Origin: Vibrio gelatinilyticus
GTDB lineage: Bacteria; Pseudomonadota; Gammaproteobacteria; Enterobacterales; Vibrionaceae
Assembly: GCF_022836845.1 (NCBI RefSeq)
Contig: NZ_JAJNNZ010000010.1
Span: forward strand, 1-64,000
Direction: 5' to 3'
DNA length: 64,000 nucleotides
Numbering within the stretch: the stretch's first letter is position 1; each line of letters begins with the position of its first letter. Positions 1 to 9,170 of this stretch are shown piece after piece. Below the pieces are notes generated by a model. It did no database searches. It saw only the letters and a list, made by a program, of their open reading frames with translations, and was not told where the DNA came from. The position numbers were made by a program, and so were the translations under genes.

Positions 1-38
1 AAACACTCTGCGGCTTTTTCATTTTAGAGAATACGCTA

Positions 39-1103
39 TTAGCTCGTCGATAGTATGAGCTCTAGCGGTGCGGCGCCTTTGTCTGGTTGTTCGAAATCGG
101 TGATGTTGACAGATCTCTCACCGAGGACGCCAAAGGTTTTCGGATCGGTTTTATTGTACAACCCGTAACATTTAACGCCCGCGGCATCAGCTAGGTGCAG
201 TGGACCAGTGTCACAGCAAACAAAGCCATCAGTATTTTTAAGGTAGCTAGCCAGTATGCGCATGTTGCGGTTTGAGTAGGTAAGCGTACCTGCGTTCAGC
301 GGTGCTGTTATATCGGGGCTCAGGATCTCAATCCAGGTTACAGGCTTATCAGAGCTGCGCTCGAAGCGGTCTAATATTGATTGCCATGTGGAGTCGGACA
401 ACTGCTTTGAGCCGCGAGCTCCTCGAAAGTAGGCAACAACGCGATTCTGCCCTTCATAGGTCTTTTCCATCGCTGCTTTTCCGGCAGACAGCTCTTCATC
501 ACTTAATTCAATATGATGCGAAATAGGCTGACTTAAGGTGTTTCCTAAATAAGGAAGCAGATACAAGCAGTTTAATGCGGCGTGTTGATAATCGTCATTT
601 TTTTGGAAAGTATGGGTATACGCGATGTCACGACGTGAGTTATCTGGGCCGACTTTGTTTCCCGCTGACAGATTAGCAACGATAAGCGTGTCTTCAGCAG
701 AGCTGTATGGAGTGATAATCAGATCAAAGACGGTTTTCTTAAGTGTCCTGATCGTTTGCCAACAACTTAGTGCCTTCTTGAAAGAGAACTGCGAATAAAC
801 AATGTTATCTATTCCTAAATTGGCAAACACCTCACCTTGCCACGGCTGGCTCAGCATTAGAGTAATGTTCGCATCTGGGTAGCTTTCTCGCACCTGGCGT
901 ACAAAGGGCAACAAAAAGTACATGTTACCAATTCGTTTATTATTACGAATGATAAGGATCGACTGTACGTCTTTTTTATGAAGTAGGTGCTCTTGTCTAT
1001 GAGTCGTGTTGTTTGGAATTTTGTACAAAAGCGGTTCCAGGCTTTGCATTTTACTCCGGCGCCACTTGTCAAACTGTCGTAAGTGGCTTTTGATAGCTTT
1101 CAT
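39..1103 (-). CDS. GT9-family glycosyltransferase (LPS heptosyltransferase-like)
   Basis: Predicted GT-B glycosyltransferase of family 9, the family of ADP-heptose:LPS heptosyltransferases that build the inner core of lipopolysaccharide at the cytoplasmic face of the inner membrane. The first ~45 residues are basic and not family-typical. A Rossmann-like first domain follows (ILIIRNNKRIGN, then alternating strands). The C-terminal nucleotide-sugar domain carries the GT9 signature DTGPLHLADAAG near residue 300, followed by GLYNKTDP. There is no signal peptide or membrane segment. It stands alone, divergent from nothing and downstream of the proS terminator. AAGGA sits almost on top of the chosen ATG, so a start at Met19 is possible. 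The exact acceptor and donor sugar cannot be read from sequence; a heptose-like donor is inferred from the family. Confidence 0.8.
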   Translation of the reverse strand: MKAIKSHLRQFDKWRRSKMQSLEPLLYKIPNNTTHRQEHLLHKKDVQSILIIRNNKRIGNMYFLLPFVRQVRESYPDANITLMLSQPWQGEVFANLGIDNIVYSQFSFKKALSCWQTIRTLKKTVFDLIITPYSSAEDTLIVANLSAGNKVGPDNSRRDIAYTHTFQKNDDYQHAALNCLYLLPYLGNTLSQPISHHIELSDEELSAGKAAMEKTYEGQNRVVAYFRGARGSKQLSDSTWQSILDRFERSSDKPVTWIEILSPDITAPLNAGTLTYSNRNMRILASYLKNTDGFVCCDTGPLHLADAAGVKCYGLYNKTDPKTFGVLGERSVNITDFEQPDKGAAPLELILSTS

Positions 1104-1288
1104 TCCTTAAAGGCCTTGTTCATATTTTAAGTTAACTTGGTGAATAGGGTGATGATACGACAGTGTGAGGTCAGTCACTTATTGTTACGATTACTATTGG
1201 GTGGCGTTTCACAAAAAACGTTTAAACAATGCGGTTATTGATGGCGATTGTGTGATTTCTGGCCTTCGTCTATTCGTGCCGTATAATG

Positions 1289-1316
1289 AAAAAAAGTCGC
1301 CGAAGCGACCTTTTTA
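1289..1316 (-). terminator. Rho-independent terminator of proS
   Basis: Read on the minus strand: GGTCGC-TTCG-GCGAC stem-loop with a stable UUCG tetraloop, followed by a run of seven T. It lies just after the proS stop codon. The remaining 180 bases to the GT9 gene hold no gene that I can see. Confidence 0.85.
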
Positions 1317-1333
1317 ACTGTCGAGCATACAGC

Positions 1334-3049
1334 TTAAACCATTTGTGTATTAAGGTGAGCAACGATATCAGCCATCGCGATTGGTGTTTTATCACCAGTA
1401 CGGCGGTTCTTATACTCGAAGTTACCTTCATCCATGCTACGGTCGCCGATGACGACCGTGTGAGGAATGCCAACAAGTTCCATATCAGAGAACATCACAC
1501 CTGGGCGCTCTTTGCGATCGTCAAATAGCACTTCGATACCCGCTGCTGTCAGTTCAGCGTACAGTTTCTCAGCTGCTTCTTTCACGCGCTCAGACTTGTG
1601 CATGTTCATCGGTACGATAGCAACCTGGAATGGTGCTAGAGCGTCAGGCCAGATAATGCCGTACTTATCGTTGTTCTGCTCGATAGCAGAAGCGACGACG
1701 CGAGATACGCCAATACCGTAACAACCCATTTCTAGAATGGTGTTTTTACCATCCGGACCAAGCACGCCACAGTTCATCTTCTCTGAGTAGTTTTTACCAA
1801 GCTGGAAGATATGACCCACTTCGATACCACGCTTAAGCTGGATAGTACCTTGACCACATGGGCTTGGATCACCTTCGACTACGTTACGCAGATCTTCAAC
1901 TTTTCCAAGCTCAACATCACGGCCCCAGTTGATGCCAAAGTAGTGCTTGTCATCCACGTTTGCGCCGGCGCCGAAGTCGCTCATTACGGCAACAGAGTGG
2001 TCAACAATAAATGGCAGTTCAAGGCCTACAGGGCCAAGCGAACCAGGACCAGCACCGATGGCTGCACGGATCTCTTCTTCTGTTGCCATTTCTAGCGGTG
2101 AAGCGATCTCAGGCAGTTTCTCAGCTTTGATTTCGTTTAGCTCGTGGTCACCACGGATGATAAGACCAACAAGCGGAGCATCGATTTCATCTGAAGCCTT
2201 CACAAACAGAGTTTTCACTGTTTTTTCGATGGCTAAGTCGAATTGCTCAACAAGTTCGGCAATGGTCTTAGCATTTGGTGTATCGACAAGTGTCATTTCT
2301 TGTGTTGGTGCTGCTAGCTTCTCTGTAGGAGCCACTGCTTCTGCTTTTTCGATGTTTGCTGCGTAGTCAGACTCAGAAGAGAAGGCAATAAGGTCTTCAC
2401 CGCTTTCTGCCAATACATGGAATTCGTGTGATCCGTTACCACCAATAGCACCGGTATCTGCCAGTACTGGGCGGTAGTCTAGACCCATGCGGTCAAAGGC
2501 TTTGCAGTAAGCGTCGTGCATCGCTTCGTAAGACTTCTCTAAGCCTTCTTTGTCGATATCGAAGCTATAGGCATCCATCATGGAGAACTCACGTGCACGC
2601 ATCACGCCAAAACGTGGGCGGCGCTCATCACGGAACTTAGTTTGGATTTGGTACAGGTTGAGTGGCAACTGCTTATAAGAGCTGACTTCATTACGCACAA
2701 GGCTTGTAATCACTTCTTCTGCTGTTGGGCTAAGTACAAACGGACGCTCATGACGATCAGTGAAGCGAAGAAGCTCTGCACCCATCTTTTCAGATCGGCC
2801 TGTCTCTTCCCATAGTTCAAACGGCTGCACGACGGGCATCAAAGTCTCAACTGCACCTGCATTATCGATCTCTTGGCGAACGATGTTTTCGACTTTACGC
2901 AGAACACGCAGACCCGTTGGTAGCCAAGTGTATAGACCTGATGCTAGCTTACGAATCATACCTGCACGCAGCATAAGCTGGTGGCTTACAACTTCTGCGT
3001 CGTTTGGTGTCTCCTTCAGAGTAGAAAGAAGATAGTTACTGGTACGCAT
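1334..3049 (-). CDS. proS: prolyl-tRNA synthetase
   Basis: Class II aminoacyl-tRNA synthetase that charges tRNA-Pro with proline in the cytoplasm. At 571 residues it matches the bacterial long form (about 572 in E. coli). Motif 1 is near residues 70-85, motif 2 has [10 protein letters not shown] at 139-148, and motif 3 GCYGIGVSR is near 445. The region between motifs 2 and 3 (about 220-400) is the INS-type editing domain that deacylates Ala-tRNA-Pro. The C-terminal anticodon-binding domain contains [12 protein letters not shown]. It lies 91 bases downstream of trmO on the same strand, with its own terminator behind it. The call is secure. Confidence 0.98.
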   Translation of the reverse strand: MRTSNYLLSTLKETPNDAEVVSHQLMLRAGMIRKLASGLYTWLPTGLRVLRKVENIVRQEIDNAGAVETLMPVVQPFELWEETGRSEKMGAELLRFTDRHERPFVLSPTAEEVITSLVRNEVSSYKQLPLNLYQIQTKFRDERRPRFGVMRAREFSMMDAYSFDIDKEGLEKSYEAMHDAYCKAFDRMGLDYRPVLADTGAIGGNGSHEFHVLAESGEDLIAFSSESDYAANIEKAEAVAPTEKLAAPTQEMTLVDTPNAKTIAELVEQFDLAIEKTVKTLFVKASDEIDAPLVGLIIRGDHELNEIKAEKLPEIASPLEMATEEEIRAAIGAGPGSLGPVGLELPFIVDHSVAVMSDFGAGANVDDKHYFGINWGRDVELGKVEDLRNVVEGDPSPCGQGTIQLKRGIEVGHIFQLGKNYSEKMNCGVLGPDGKNTILEMGCYGIGVSRVVASAIEQNNDKYGIIWPDALAPFQVAIVPMNMHKSERVKEAAEKLYAELTAAGIEVLFDDRKERPGVMFSDMELVGIPHTVVIGDRSMDEGNFEYKNRRTGDKTPIAMADIVAHLNTQMV

Positions 3050-3140
3050 TTATGGGTATCCGTTTATCATGTTGATAATAAATCTAGGCGTTAGTGCCTA
3101 AATCGAGTTAAGCCGCCTATGATATCAGCCAAATGTGTTT

Positions 3141-3872
3141 CTACAAAGAGTCAATAGCGGTAACAAGAGCGTGATTATCGATTATTTTGAATTTCACATT
3201 CAACTCGTAGAGCTTTACCCCGTATTCCTTGTTATCGGGTTTGCCTTTTTTATAAGCAGGACGCGGATCTTGCGCGAGAACCTGCTCAATGACCTTTTGC
3301 TTATGCTCGGAGTCTTGTATCGCCATTAACGACTGAACTGCTGAAGATGTAAAAAGCACGGATATGGTTTCTGGCTCTGAATCAGCATAGCCCCCTGTAG
3401 CGTGAGGAATGCTGTCACTGTAGGGAATATAAGGTTTAATATCGATAATTGGCGTGCCGTCGACAAGGTCTACATTGCCTACATCGATAAGAGTTTTTCC
3501 TTGAACCTGACGGACTGTGCGAAACTCCACAGCGGATAGACCAATGCCATTTGGACGAAAGGTCGAGCGTGAGGCAAAAACACCGATTCGTTGATTCCCG
3601 CCAAGGCGAGGTGGGCGAACAGTGGGTTTCCATCCAGCGGTCAAATTTTTATCAAATAAGAACAGTAGCCATAGATGTGAAAACTGTTCGATACCTCGAA
3701 GCGCTTCAGGGGAGTTAGTCTCACCCGTTAACTCTATTGTTGCGGTCGCACAGCTGACAAGCTTTGGTTGGCGAGGGACGGCAAACTTTTCTTTATAAGG
3801 TGAACGGACAAAACCGATCGGTTGTAGAGAATAGGACACGGCAAACTCAATATCAGGTTGGATGCAAGTCAT
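3141..3872 (-). CDS. trmO: tRNA (N6-threonylcarbamoyladenosine(37)-N6)-methyltransferase TrmO
   Basis: SAM-dependent methyltransferase of the TsaA/YaeB (TrmO) family. In E. coli it converts t6A37 to m6t6A37 in threonine tRNAs. Family features visible are GFVRSPYKEKFAVPRQP near the N terminus, LWLLFLFD, RPPRLGGN, FRPNGIGLSAVE and the C-terminal DPRPAYKK block, which together define the single-sheet beta-barrel MTase. The frame opens with a GTG six codons upstream (3890), but ATG at 3872 gives the usual N terminus. It precedes proS on the same strand, so two tRNA-biology genes sit together, as also seen in E. coli where yaeB neighbours proS. Confidence 0.93.
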   Translation of the reverse strand: MTCIQPDIEFAVSYSLQPIGFVRSPYKEKFAVPRQPKLVSCATATIELTGETNSPEALRGIEQFSHLWLLFLFDKNLTAGWKPTVRPPRLGGNQRIGVFASRSTFRPNGIGLSAVEFRTVRQVQGKTLIDVGNVDLVDGTPIIDIKPYIPYSDSIPHATGGYADSEPETISVLFTSSAVQSLMAIQDSEHKQKVIEQVLAQDPRPAYKKGKPDNKEYGVKLYELNVKFKIIDNHALVTAIDSL

Positions 3873-3979
3873 TATGGTTGATCTTTCCACGCGGGTGCTG
3901 TTCTTGCAAGGTTTGTTGCAAGGATAGCTTTTTCACCCATTACCTACAAAGAATGGCTGAAAATCATTGAGAGCCGTAC

Positions 3980-3999
3980 CTTCTGTTACAAAACAGAAG
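3980..3999. repeat. 8-bp inverted repeat upstream of abgT
   Basis: CTTCTGTT and AACAGAAG form a perfect inverted repeat with a 4-base spacer (ACAA). It sits in the 360-base gap between trmO and the AbgT-family gene, about 235 bases before the latter. There is no T-run on either side, so it looks more like a protein-binding dyad or RNA hairpin than a terminator. I recognise no specific regulator. The rest of this gap is AT-rich and carries no gene I can support. Confidence 0.45.
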
Positions 4000-4232
4000 T
4001 GCGATAGCTGACGTGAATTAATCTGTTGCTTATCATGTGTTATTTGGGCTAAGTGGCGACATAAGATTAACATGGTGGTAGTATTGTGTTCAATTATTAC
4101 ATTTTGCAACACATTAGACTTTATTATCGAAAATTGCTGACGTACTCTCCAGCTGCTTTTTATAAGGTTGTCACTATCGAGTGATGATTTGGAACGAAAA
4201 GGCATAGGAAAAAAGATAATAAGGAGGGTCAG

Positions 4233-5819
4233 ATGAGCACATCTGCCGCAATGAAACACAACAAACCTAAAAAACCTCTATTTACGCGCTTTCTAGATAG
4301 CGTCGAATACTTGGGGAACCTATTACCCCACCCAATCACGCTTTTTGCCATTTTCTGCGTTGCGATATTAGTGATGTCAGGCATCGCTGGTTACTTTGAA
4401 GTCGCAGTGGCCGATCCTCGCCCTGAAGGTGCAGCAGGCCGCGCTGCTGATGGCATGATTCATGTCGTCAGTTTATTTAATGCTGAAGGCCTTCAGCTAA
4501 TCGTTACCAACCTCGTGAAAAACTTTACTGGCTTTGCACCGTTAGGTACCGTTTTAGTAGCGATGTTAGGTGTAGCAATAGCAGAGCATTCAGGAATGCT
4601 TTCTGCAGCGATGCGTGGACTTGTTATGGGTGCATCGCAGCGCATGGTAACGGTCACGGTTGTTTTTGCTGGTATTATCTCTAACACTGCTTCTGAGCTA
4701 GGCTACGTAGTACTTATTCCACTCGCAGCGATGCTGTTCCACTCTTTGGGGCGTCACCCATTAGCGGGTCTAGCCGCGGCATTCGCGGGTGTGTCAGGCG
4801 GATACTCTGCGAACTTGTTGATTGGTACGGTCGATCCTCTGTTATCAGGTATTACTGAAACCGCAGCGCAAATGATCGATCCAAACTATACGGTTGGTCC
4901 AGAGGTAAACTGGTACTTCATGTTTGTCTCGACTTTCTTTATCTCTTTTATGGGGGCATTTGTCACTGAGAAGATTGTTGAGCCTAAATTGGGCAAATAC
5001 AACGATGAAGAAGCTGCAGAAGATCTATCTCAAGATAAGATGGGCTCGCTAACAGACATTGAGAAGAAAGGTCTGAAAATGGCGGGTATCGCGGTTCTTA
5101 TCGTAGGTGCTGTCATTGCGTCAACAGTGGTCCCTGAGAATGGTGTTCTGCGTACGGCAGATGGTCTGATAGCAGGTTCTCCATTCTTGAAGAGCATTGT
5201 TGCATTTATCTTTGTGTTCTTTGCGATCCCTGGTTTTGTCTACGGCAAAGTGACGGGCTCAATGAAAAATGATCGAGACGTCATTGATGCGATGTCTAAG
5301 TCAATGTCTTCAATGGGCATGTACATCGTATTGGTATTCTTTGCTGCTCAGTTTGTTGCGTTTTTTAAGTGGACAAACTTTGGTCAAGTTTTCGCAGTCG
5401 CGGGTGCGGACTTCCTACAGACTATTGGTCTGACAGGTCCTTCACTGTTCTTCGCGTTCATTCTAATGTGTGGTTTCATTAACCTAATGATTGGTTCAGC
5501 CTCTGCACAGTGGGCGGTAACGGCACCTATCTTTGTTCCAATGTTAATGCTGGTTGGATATGCCCCAGAAACGATTCAAGCTGCGTATCGTATCGGTGAC
5601 TCAACAACGAACATTATTACGCCTATGATGAGTTACTTCGGTCTTATTTTGGCGGTAGCGACTCGCTATATGAAGAATCTAGGTATCGGCACGTTGATTG
5701 CGACCATGTTACCTTATTCGATCTGCTTCCTTGTAGGTTGGAGCGTTCTATTCTACATCTGGGTGTTCTTACTAGGTCTACCAGTAGGACCGGGTGCTGC
5801 GACATTCTATACACCATAA
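4233..5819 (+). CDS. AbgT-family transporter
   Basis: Inner-membrane transporter of the AbgT family, named for the E. coli p-aminobenzoyl-glutamate importer; other members (MtrF, YdaH) export antimetabolites such as sulfonamides. The protein is 528 residues and highly hydrophobic, with about 11-13 predicted membrane segments and a soluble N-terminal stretch (FLDSVEYLGNLLPHP) typical of the family. Family-like motifs include ISNTASELGYVVLIP, GSASAQWAVTAPIFVPM and YRIGDSTTNIITPM near the C terminus, the hairpin re-entrant regions. AAGGAGG is ideally placed before the ATG. No abgA/abgB hydrolase is adjacent, so substrate and direction of transport remain open. Confidence 0.88.
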   Translation: MSTSAAMKHNKPKKPLFTRFLDSVEYLGNLLPHPITLFAIFCVAILVMSGIAGYFEVAVADPRPEGAAGRAADGMIHVVSLFNAEGLQLIVTNLVKNFTGFAPLGTVLVAMLGVAIAEHSGMLSAAMRGLVMGASQRMVTVTVVFAGIISNTASELGYVVLIPLAAMLFHSLGRHPLAGLAAAFAGVSGGYSANLLIGTVDPLLSGITETAAQMIDPNYTVGPEVNWYFMFVSTFFISFMGAFVTEKIVEPKLGKYNDEEAAEDLSQDKMGSLTDIEKKGLKMAGIAVLIVGAVIASTVVPENGVLRTADGLIAGSPFLKSIVAFIFVFFAIPGFVYGKVTGSMKNDRDVIDAMSKSMSSMGMYIVLVFFAAQFVAFFKWTNFGQVFAVAGADFLQTIGLTGPSLFFAFILMCGFINLMIGSASAQWAVTAPIFVPMLMLVGYAPETIQAAYRIGDSTTNIITPMMSYFGLILAVATRYMKNLGIGTLIATMLPYSICFLVGWSVLFYIWVFLLGLPVGPGAATFYTP

Positions 5820-5820
5820 T

Positions 5821-5851
5821 AAAAATGCTCCCCTCGGGGAGCATTTTTTTT
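5821..5851 (+). terminator. Terminator after the AbgT-family gene
   Basis: AATGCTCCCC-TC-GGGGAGCATT stem followed by eight T, two bases past the stop codon. An A-run on the other side means it could also serve the minus-strand DUF3461 gene that ends at 5872. Confidence 0.9.
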
Positions 5852-5871
5852 GCTTGTTGTGCACGCGAGTA

Positions 5872-6255
5872 CTATTTCAGTTTTTCTAAATCAGCTTCAA
5901 TTTCAGCAATTTTACTGGTCACCACTTTTTCAAGGTGGCGAAGATCGGAGAGTACCTTCTTCTTGATGTCTTTTTGGGTATATGTCGCAGGTTTGGTGAT
6001 TTGATTTAATTCATCTATGACCAAGGTTAAATTGCGATTGATCTCTGAGACGTCTTTGTAGTTTTGACTACTGCTATCGACTCGGACACTTTTCATTTGT
6101 CGCGGGTATTTGAACTTGACACTTTTCGCAAACAGTTCACCTTTCTGCTTGAGAAAATAAATTTTCAACACATCCTTGTGCGCTTCTTGTCTTAAAGAAT
6201 AACGCTCAATTTGCTTAGGATCGTGGATGCCTAAACCTGTGAGGTTTGGATACAT
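5872..6255 (-). CDS. DUF3461 family protein
   Basis: Small conserved protein of unknown function, 127 residues, matching the DUF3461 family by its N terminus ([25 protein letters not shown]) and length. It has no signal peptide or membrane segment. A mixed alpha/beta N-terminal half leads to a basic stretch ([12 protein letters not shown]) and a strongly helical, charged C terminus from about residue 85 that is likely a coiled coil ([15 protein letters not shown]...[10 protein letters not shown]). It lies downstream of glnD on the same strand with a 180-base gap, so co-transcription is uncertain. The gap itself shows no other gene. No function can be assigned from sequence. Confidence 0.8.
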   Translation of the reverse strand: MYPNLTGLGIHDPKQIERYSLRQEAHKDVLKIYFLKQKGELFAKSVKFKYPRQMKSVRVDSSSQNYKDVSEINRNLTLVIDELNQITKPATYTQKDIKKKVLSDLRHLEKVVTSKIAEIEADLEKLK

Positions 6256-6436
6256 ATGCGGCCTCTTTTGTTGTGTTTTTACATAACAACTGTAGCAGGG
6301 TATTGATGTGGTAGATAGTTGATTATTAGAGCAATTGGAAAGAAATGTGGAGGAGATCGCTTAAATATATAGCAATGCCCTCCAAATCTTCTACCTGTTC
6401 ATTTATTGAGCAGATCTTGTTTGCGAATCTGGTTAC

Positions 6437-9061
6437 TTAACTAGTGATTTGTTCTGATATTGTATCGAGCAGTTTCTCTTGTAGAAGCTGTTGTTCCTCT
6501 TCTGTGAGTCGACCATTTTGAGGACCTGTTAGGATAAATAAGTCCTCTGCACGCTCTCCAATCGTAGTGATTTTAGCGGCGTGTAAGTGAATGCCTAGTT
6601 TGGCGAAGGTTGCCCCTACTTTTGCCAAGAGTCCAGGAGCATCAAGGGCGACTAATTCCATTAATGTACGCTTTTTTCCTTTTGTCGGGAGAAAGTCGAT
6701 GCGTGTTTTGACATTAAAATGCTTTAAGTTTCTTGGCGCTCTGCGAACCTTTATTTTGGTGGGTTTACCGTCTTGCAATACATGGGTTATGTGTTTAGTG
6801 ATGGCTTGGTGGCGAGCCTCGTCAATCGCTTTGCCATTTTGGTCAAGTACCATAAAAGTATCTAAGATAAAGCCGTCTTTGCTCGTCATAATCTGAGCGT
6901 CGTGAACGTTAAGGTTACGTCTATCAAGCTCTGCAACCACTGTGGCGAAGAGTGCTGGTTGATCCTTACTATAGACGAAGACTTCGGTACCACCGCGCGT
7001 CGCTTTCTTGCTCATTAGGATCAATGGTTGCTCGGCATTTTCTTGATTGAGTATATGCTCACAATGCCATGCGATTTGTTTATGGGTATGTCTTAAGAAA
7101 TAGTCGGCTTTAAATCGCTGCCAAAGGACTTCGATTTCTCTAGCCGAAAAGTTTTGTTTGCGAAGAATGGCAGAGGCAAGCTGTTGGTTATGACGGATAC
7201 GATCTCTAACATCGACTGGGTTTTCTAAACCTCGTCGCAGTAATCTTTGAGTTGAATGAAATAGTTCGGCCAATAGGGTGCGCTTCCAACTATTCCACAA
7301 TTCTGGATTGGTCGCACAAATATCAGCAACCGTAAGACAGACTAGATATTCTAGATATTCTTCATCTCTGACCTTTTTAGCGAACTCAATAATGACGTCC
7401 GGATCATAGATATCACGTCGTTGCGCTGTTACGGACATCAGCAGGTGATTTTGTACTAACCAAGAGACCAGTTTGGCTTCGGGTTTCGACAATCCGTGTT
7501 CAATGCAAAAGTCATAAGCTTCGACTGCGCCTATTTCTGAGTGATCACCGCCGCGACCTTTACCTATGTCGTGGAAAATCGCCGCGAGGATAAGTAACTC
7601 TTTCTTTTGCATCCTTGGGTACACTTCACAACAGATAGGATGTTTTTGATAGCTTTCTTCAAAATTGAACGTATTAATATGGTTGAGCAATCGCACACTG
7701 TGTTCGTCAACGGTATAAACATGGAACAAGTCGAATTGCATCTGGCCTACAATTTGACTCCACTGCGGTAAATAGGCGGCTAATACACCCAATTTATGCA
7801 TTAAACGAAAAGCGCGGTTGAGGGCGTTGGGGTGGCGAACCAAATCCATGAACTTGTCACGAGCCGCTGGGATGGTATGTAAGAATTTGTTGAGTCGACG
7901 ACGAGCTGTACGCAATTGTCTTAAAGTTGCGGGGCTAACCCCTTCAATAGTGGAATCGTTAGCGATATGAATGAACATATCAAGAATCGTTTCTGGTCTC
8001 GCCTGAAACAGTGCTGGTTTTCTTGCCTCAATCAATGTTCCTCGTCTTTGGAAGTCATCATCGAGAATTTGTGCTTCGGCGATTTTTCCTTTGTTGATGA
8101 TTGCTTGATCAAAAAGTTTGAGAAGCATCTTATTGAGTTCGGCCACTCGGCGTAATGTTCGGTAGAACTCTTTCATCATGGTTTCAACCGCGATGTTACC
8201 TTGACCGACGAACCCAAGGCTTTCAGCAACTTGAGCTTGATGAGCAAAAGTAAGACGGTTGTCATAACGACGCAGTTCTATGTGCAGTGCAAAACGGACT
8301 CGCCACAAAAAGTTCTGGCATTCCACCAGTTCACGGTATTCGGCATCGGTTAAAAATCCAAAACGGCTCATTTCAAACAGAGACGTTGCACCAAAATGTC
8401 GGCGTGCCACCCAGCTCAGAGTATGGATATCGCGCAGCCCGCCGGGCGTTGATTTAATGTCTGGTTCTAGGTTGTATGTAGTGTCGTGATATTTGGCATG
8501 TCGAATTCTCTGCTCTTCCAGTTTTGCGCGGTAAAAATCCTCTGACGGCCAAAAACTGTCAGAATCAATAATATTTTTGAGGGACTGAAAGGTATCCTCA
8601 CTGCCAGATAAAAGGCGAGACTCTTGTAAATTGGTGGCCACAGTGAGATCGGATTTACCGATTTCTAAACATTCATCGATAGTGCGTACAGCATGGCCAA
8701 CTTCAAGGCGTAAATCCCATAGCAAGGTAATGAACTGACTGATTTTGGCTTGTAGAGATTCGGGAATTTTTTTTCTCGAGACCACAAGTATATCGATATC
8801 CGATAGTGGATGAAGTTCACCACGACCGTATCCACCGACAGCTACGAGAGAAAGGGTCGTTTGATCATTCAATCCGTGAAACGTCCATAACCGGTTGAGC
8901 AACAGGTCGATATAATCAGAACGGCCGAGAACGAGGTCTGTGATGGGGTGATGATTAAGAAATTCCAGTTTCTGGAATTGGGCAAAGTTTTCTAATTGTT
9001 CTTTGAGGAGCGAAATACTCAGTTGTTCATCGGTAAAGTTAGATGGCGATTGATAAGACAT
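6437..9061 (-). CDS. glnD: bifunctional [protein-PII] uridylyltransferase / uridylyl-removing enzyme
   Basis: Primary glutamine sensor of the nitrogen cascade. It uridylylates PII when glutamine is low and removes the UMP when glutamine is high. Domains in order: nucleotidyltransferase with GGYGRGELHPLSDIDIL near residues 78-95; a helical linker; an HD hydrolase domain with FHDIGKGRGGDHSEIG near 500; and two C-terminal ACT domains (about 700-780 and 800-870). Length is about 874 residues, as expected. The reading frame extends six codons further upstream, but ATG at 9061 gives the family-like N terminus. Its substrate PII is also encoded in this window, at 32041. glnD lies downstream of map on the same strand, behind map's terminator, matching the map-glnD order of E. 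coli. Confidence 0.97.
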   Translation of the reverse strand: MSYQSPSNFTDEQLSISLLKEQLENFAQFQKLEFLNHHPITDLVLGRSDYIDLLLNRLWTFHGLNDQTTLSLVAVGGYGRGELHPLSDIDILVVSRKKIPESLQAKISQFITLLWDLRLEVGHAVRTIDECLEIGKSDLTVATNLQESRLLSGSEDTFQSLKNIIDSDSFWPSEDFYRAKLEEQRIRHAKYHDTTYNLEPDIKSTPGGLRDIHTLSWVARRHFGATSLFEMSRFGFLTDAEYRELVECQNFLWRVRFALHIELRRYDNRLTFAHQAQVAESLGFVGQGNIAVETMMKEFYRTLRRVAELNKMLLKLFDQAIINKGKIAEAQILDDDFQRRGTLIEARKPALFQARPETILDMFIHIANDSTIEGVSPATLRQLRTARRRLNKFLHTIPAARDKFMDLVRHPNALNRAFRLMHKLGVLAAYLPQWSQIVGQMQFDLFHVYTVDEHSVRLLNHINTFNFEESYQKHPICCEVYPRMQKKELLILAAIFHDIGKGRGGDHSEIGAVEAYDFCIEHGLSKPEAKLVSWLVQNHLLMSVTAQRRDIYDPDVIIEFAKKVRDEEYLEYLVCLTVADICATNPELWNSWKRTLLAELFHSTQRLLRRGLENPVDVRDRIRHNQQLASAILRKQNFSAREIEVLWQRFKADYFLRHTHKQIAWHCEHILNQENAEQPLILMSKKATRGGTEVFVYSKDQPALFATVVAELDRRNLNVHDAQIMTSKDGFILDTFMVLDQNGKAIDEARHQAITKHITHVLQDGKPTKIKVRRAPRNLKHFNVKTRIDFLPTKGKKRTLMELVALDAPGLLAKVGATFAKLGIHLHAAKITTIGERAEDLFILTGPQNGRLTEEEQQLLQEKLLDTISEQITS

Positions 9062-9118
9062 AAGGTGCGATCCGTGCAAGCTAAAAGTTACTCTAATGGT
9101 TATACCAGATCGCCAAGG

Positions 9119-9150
9119 ATAAAAAAATATCCTCAGCCAGTGAGGATATT
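9119..9150 (-). terminator. Terminator of map
   Basis: Minus strand: AATATCCTCA-CTGGC-TGAGGATATT, continuing into a T-run. It lies between map and glnD, indicating that glnD is at least partly transcribed from its own promoter. Confidence 0.85.
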
Positions 9151-9170
9151 AATCTGAAGTGTCATTGGCG

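Noticed and set aside
1282..1287. Perfect TATAAT on the plus strand before the proS terminator
   Set aside because: No matching -35 and no plus-strand gene downstream; it would only produce antisense to proS. Probably chance.
1811..2366. Two plus-strand open frames opposite proS
   Set aside because: Overlapping antisense shadows of a certain gene, low-complexity Ser/Ala-rich translations, no start signals.
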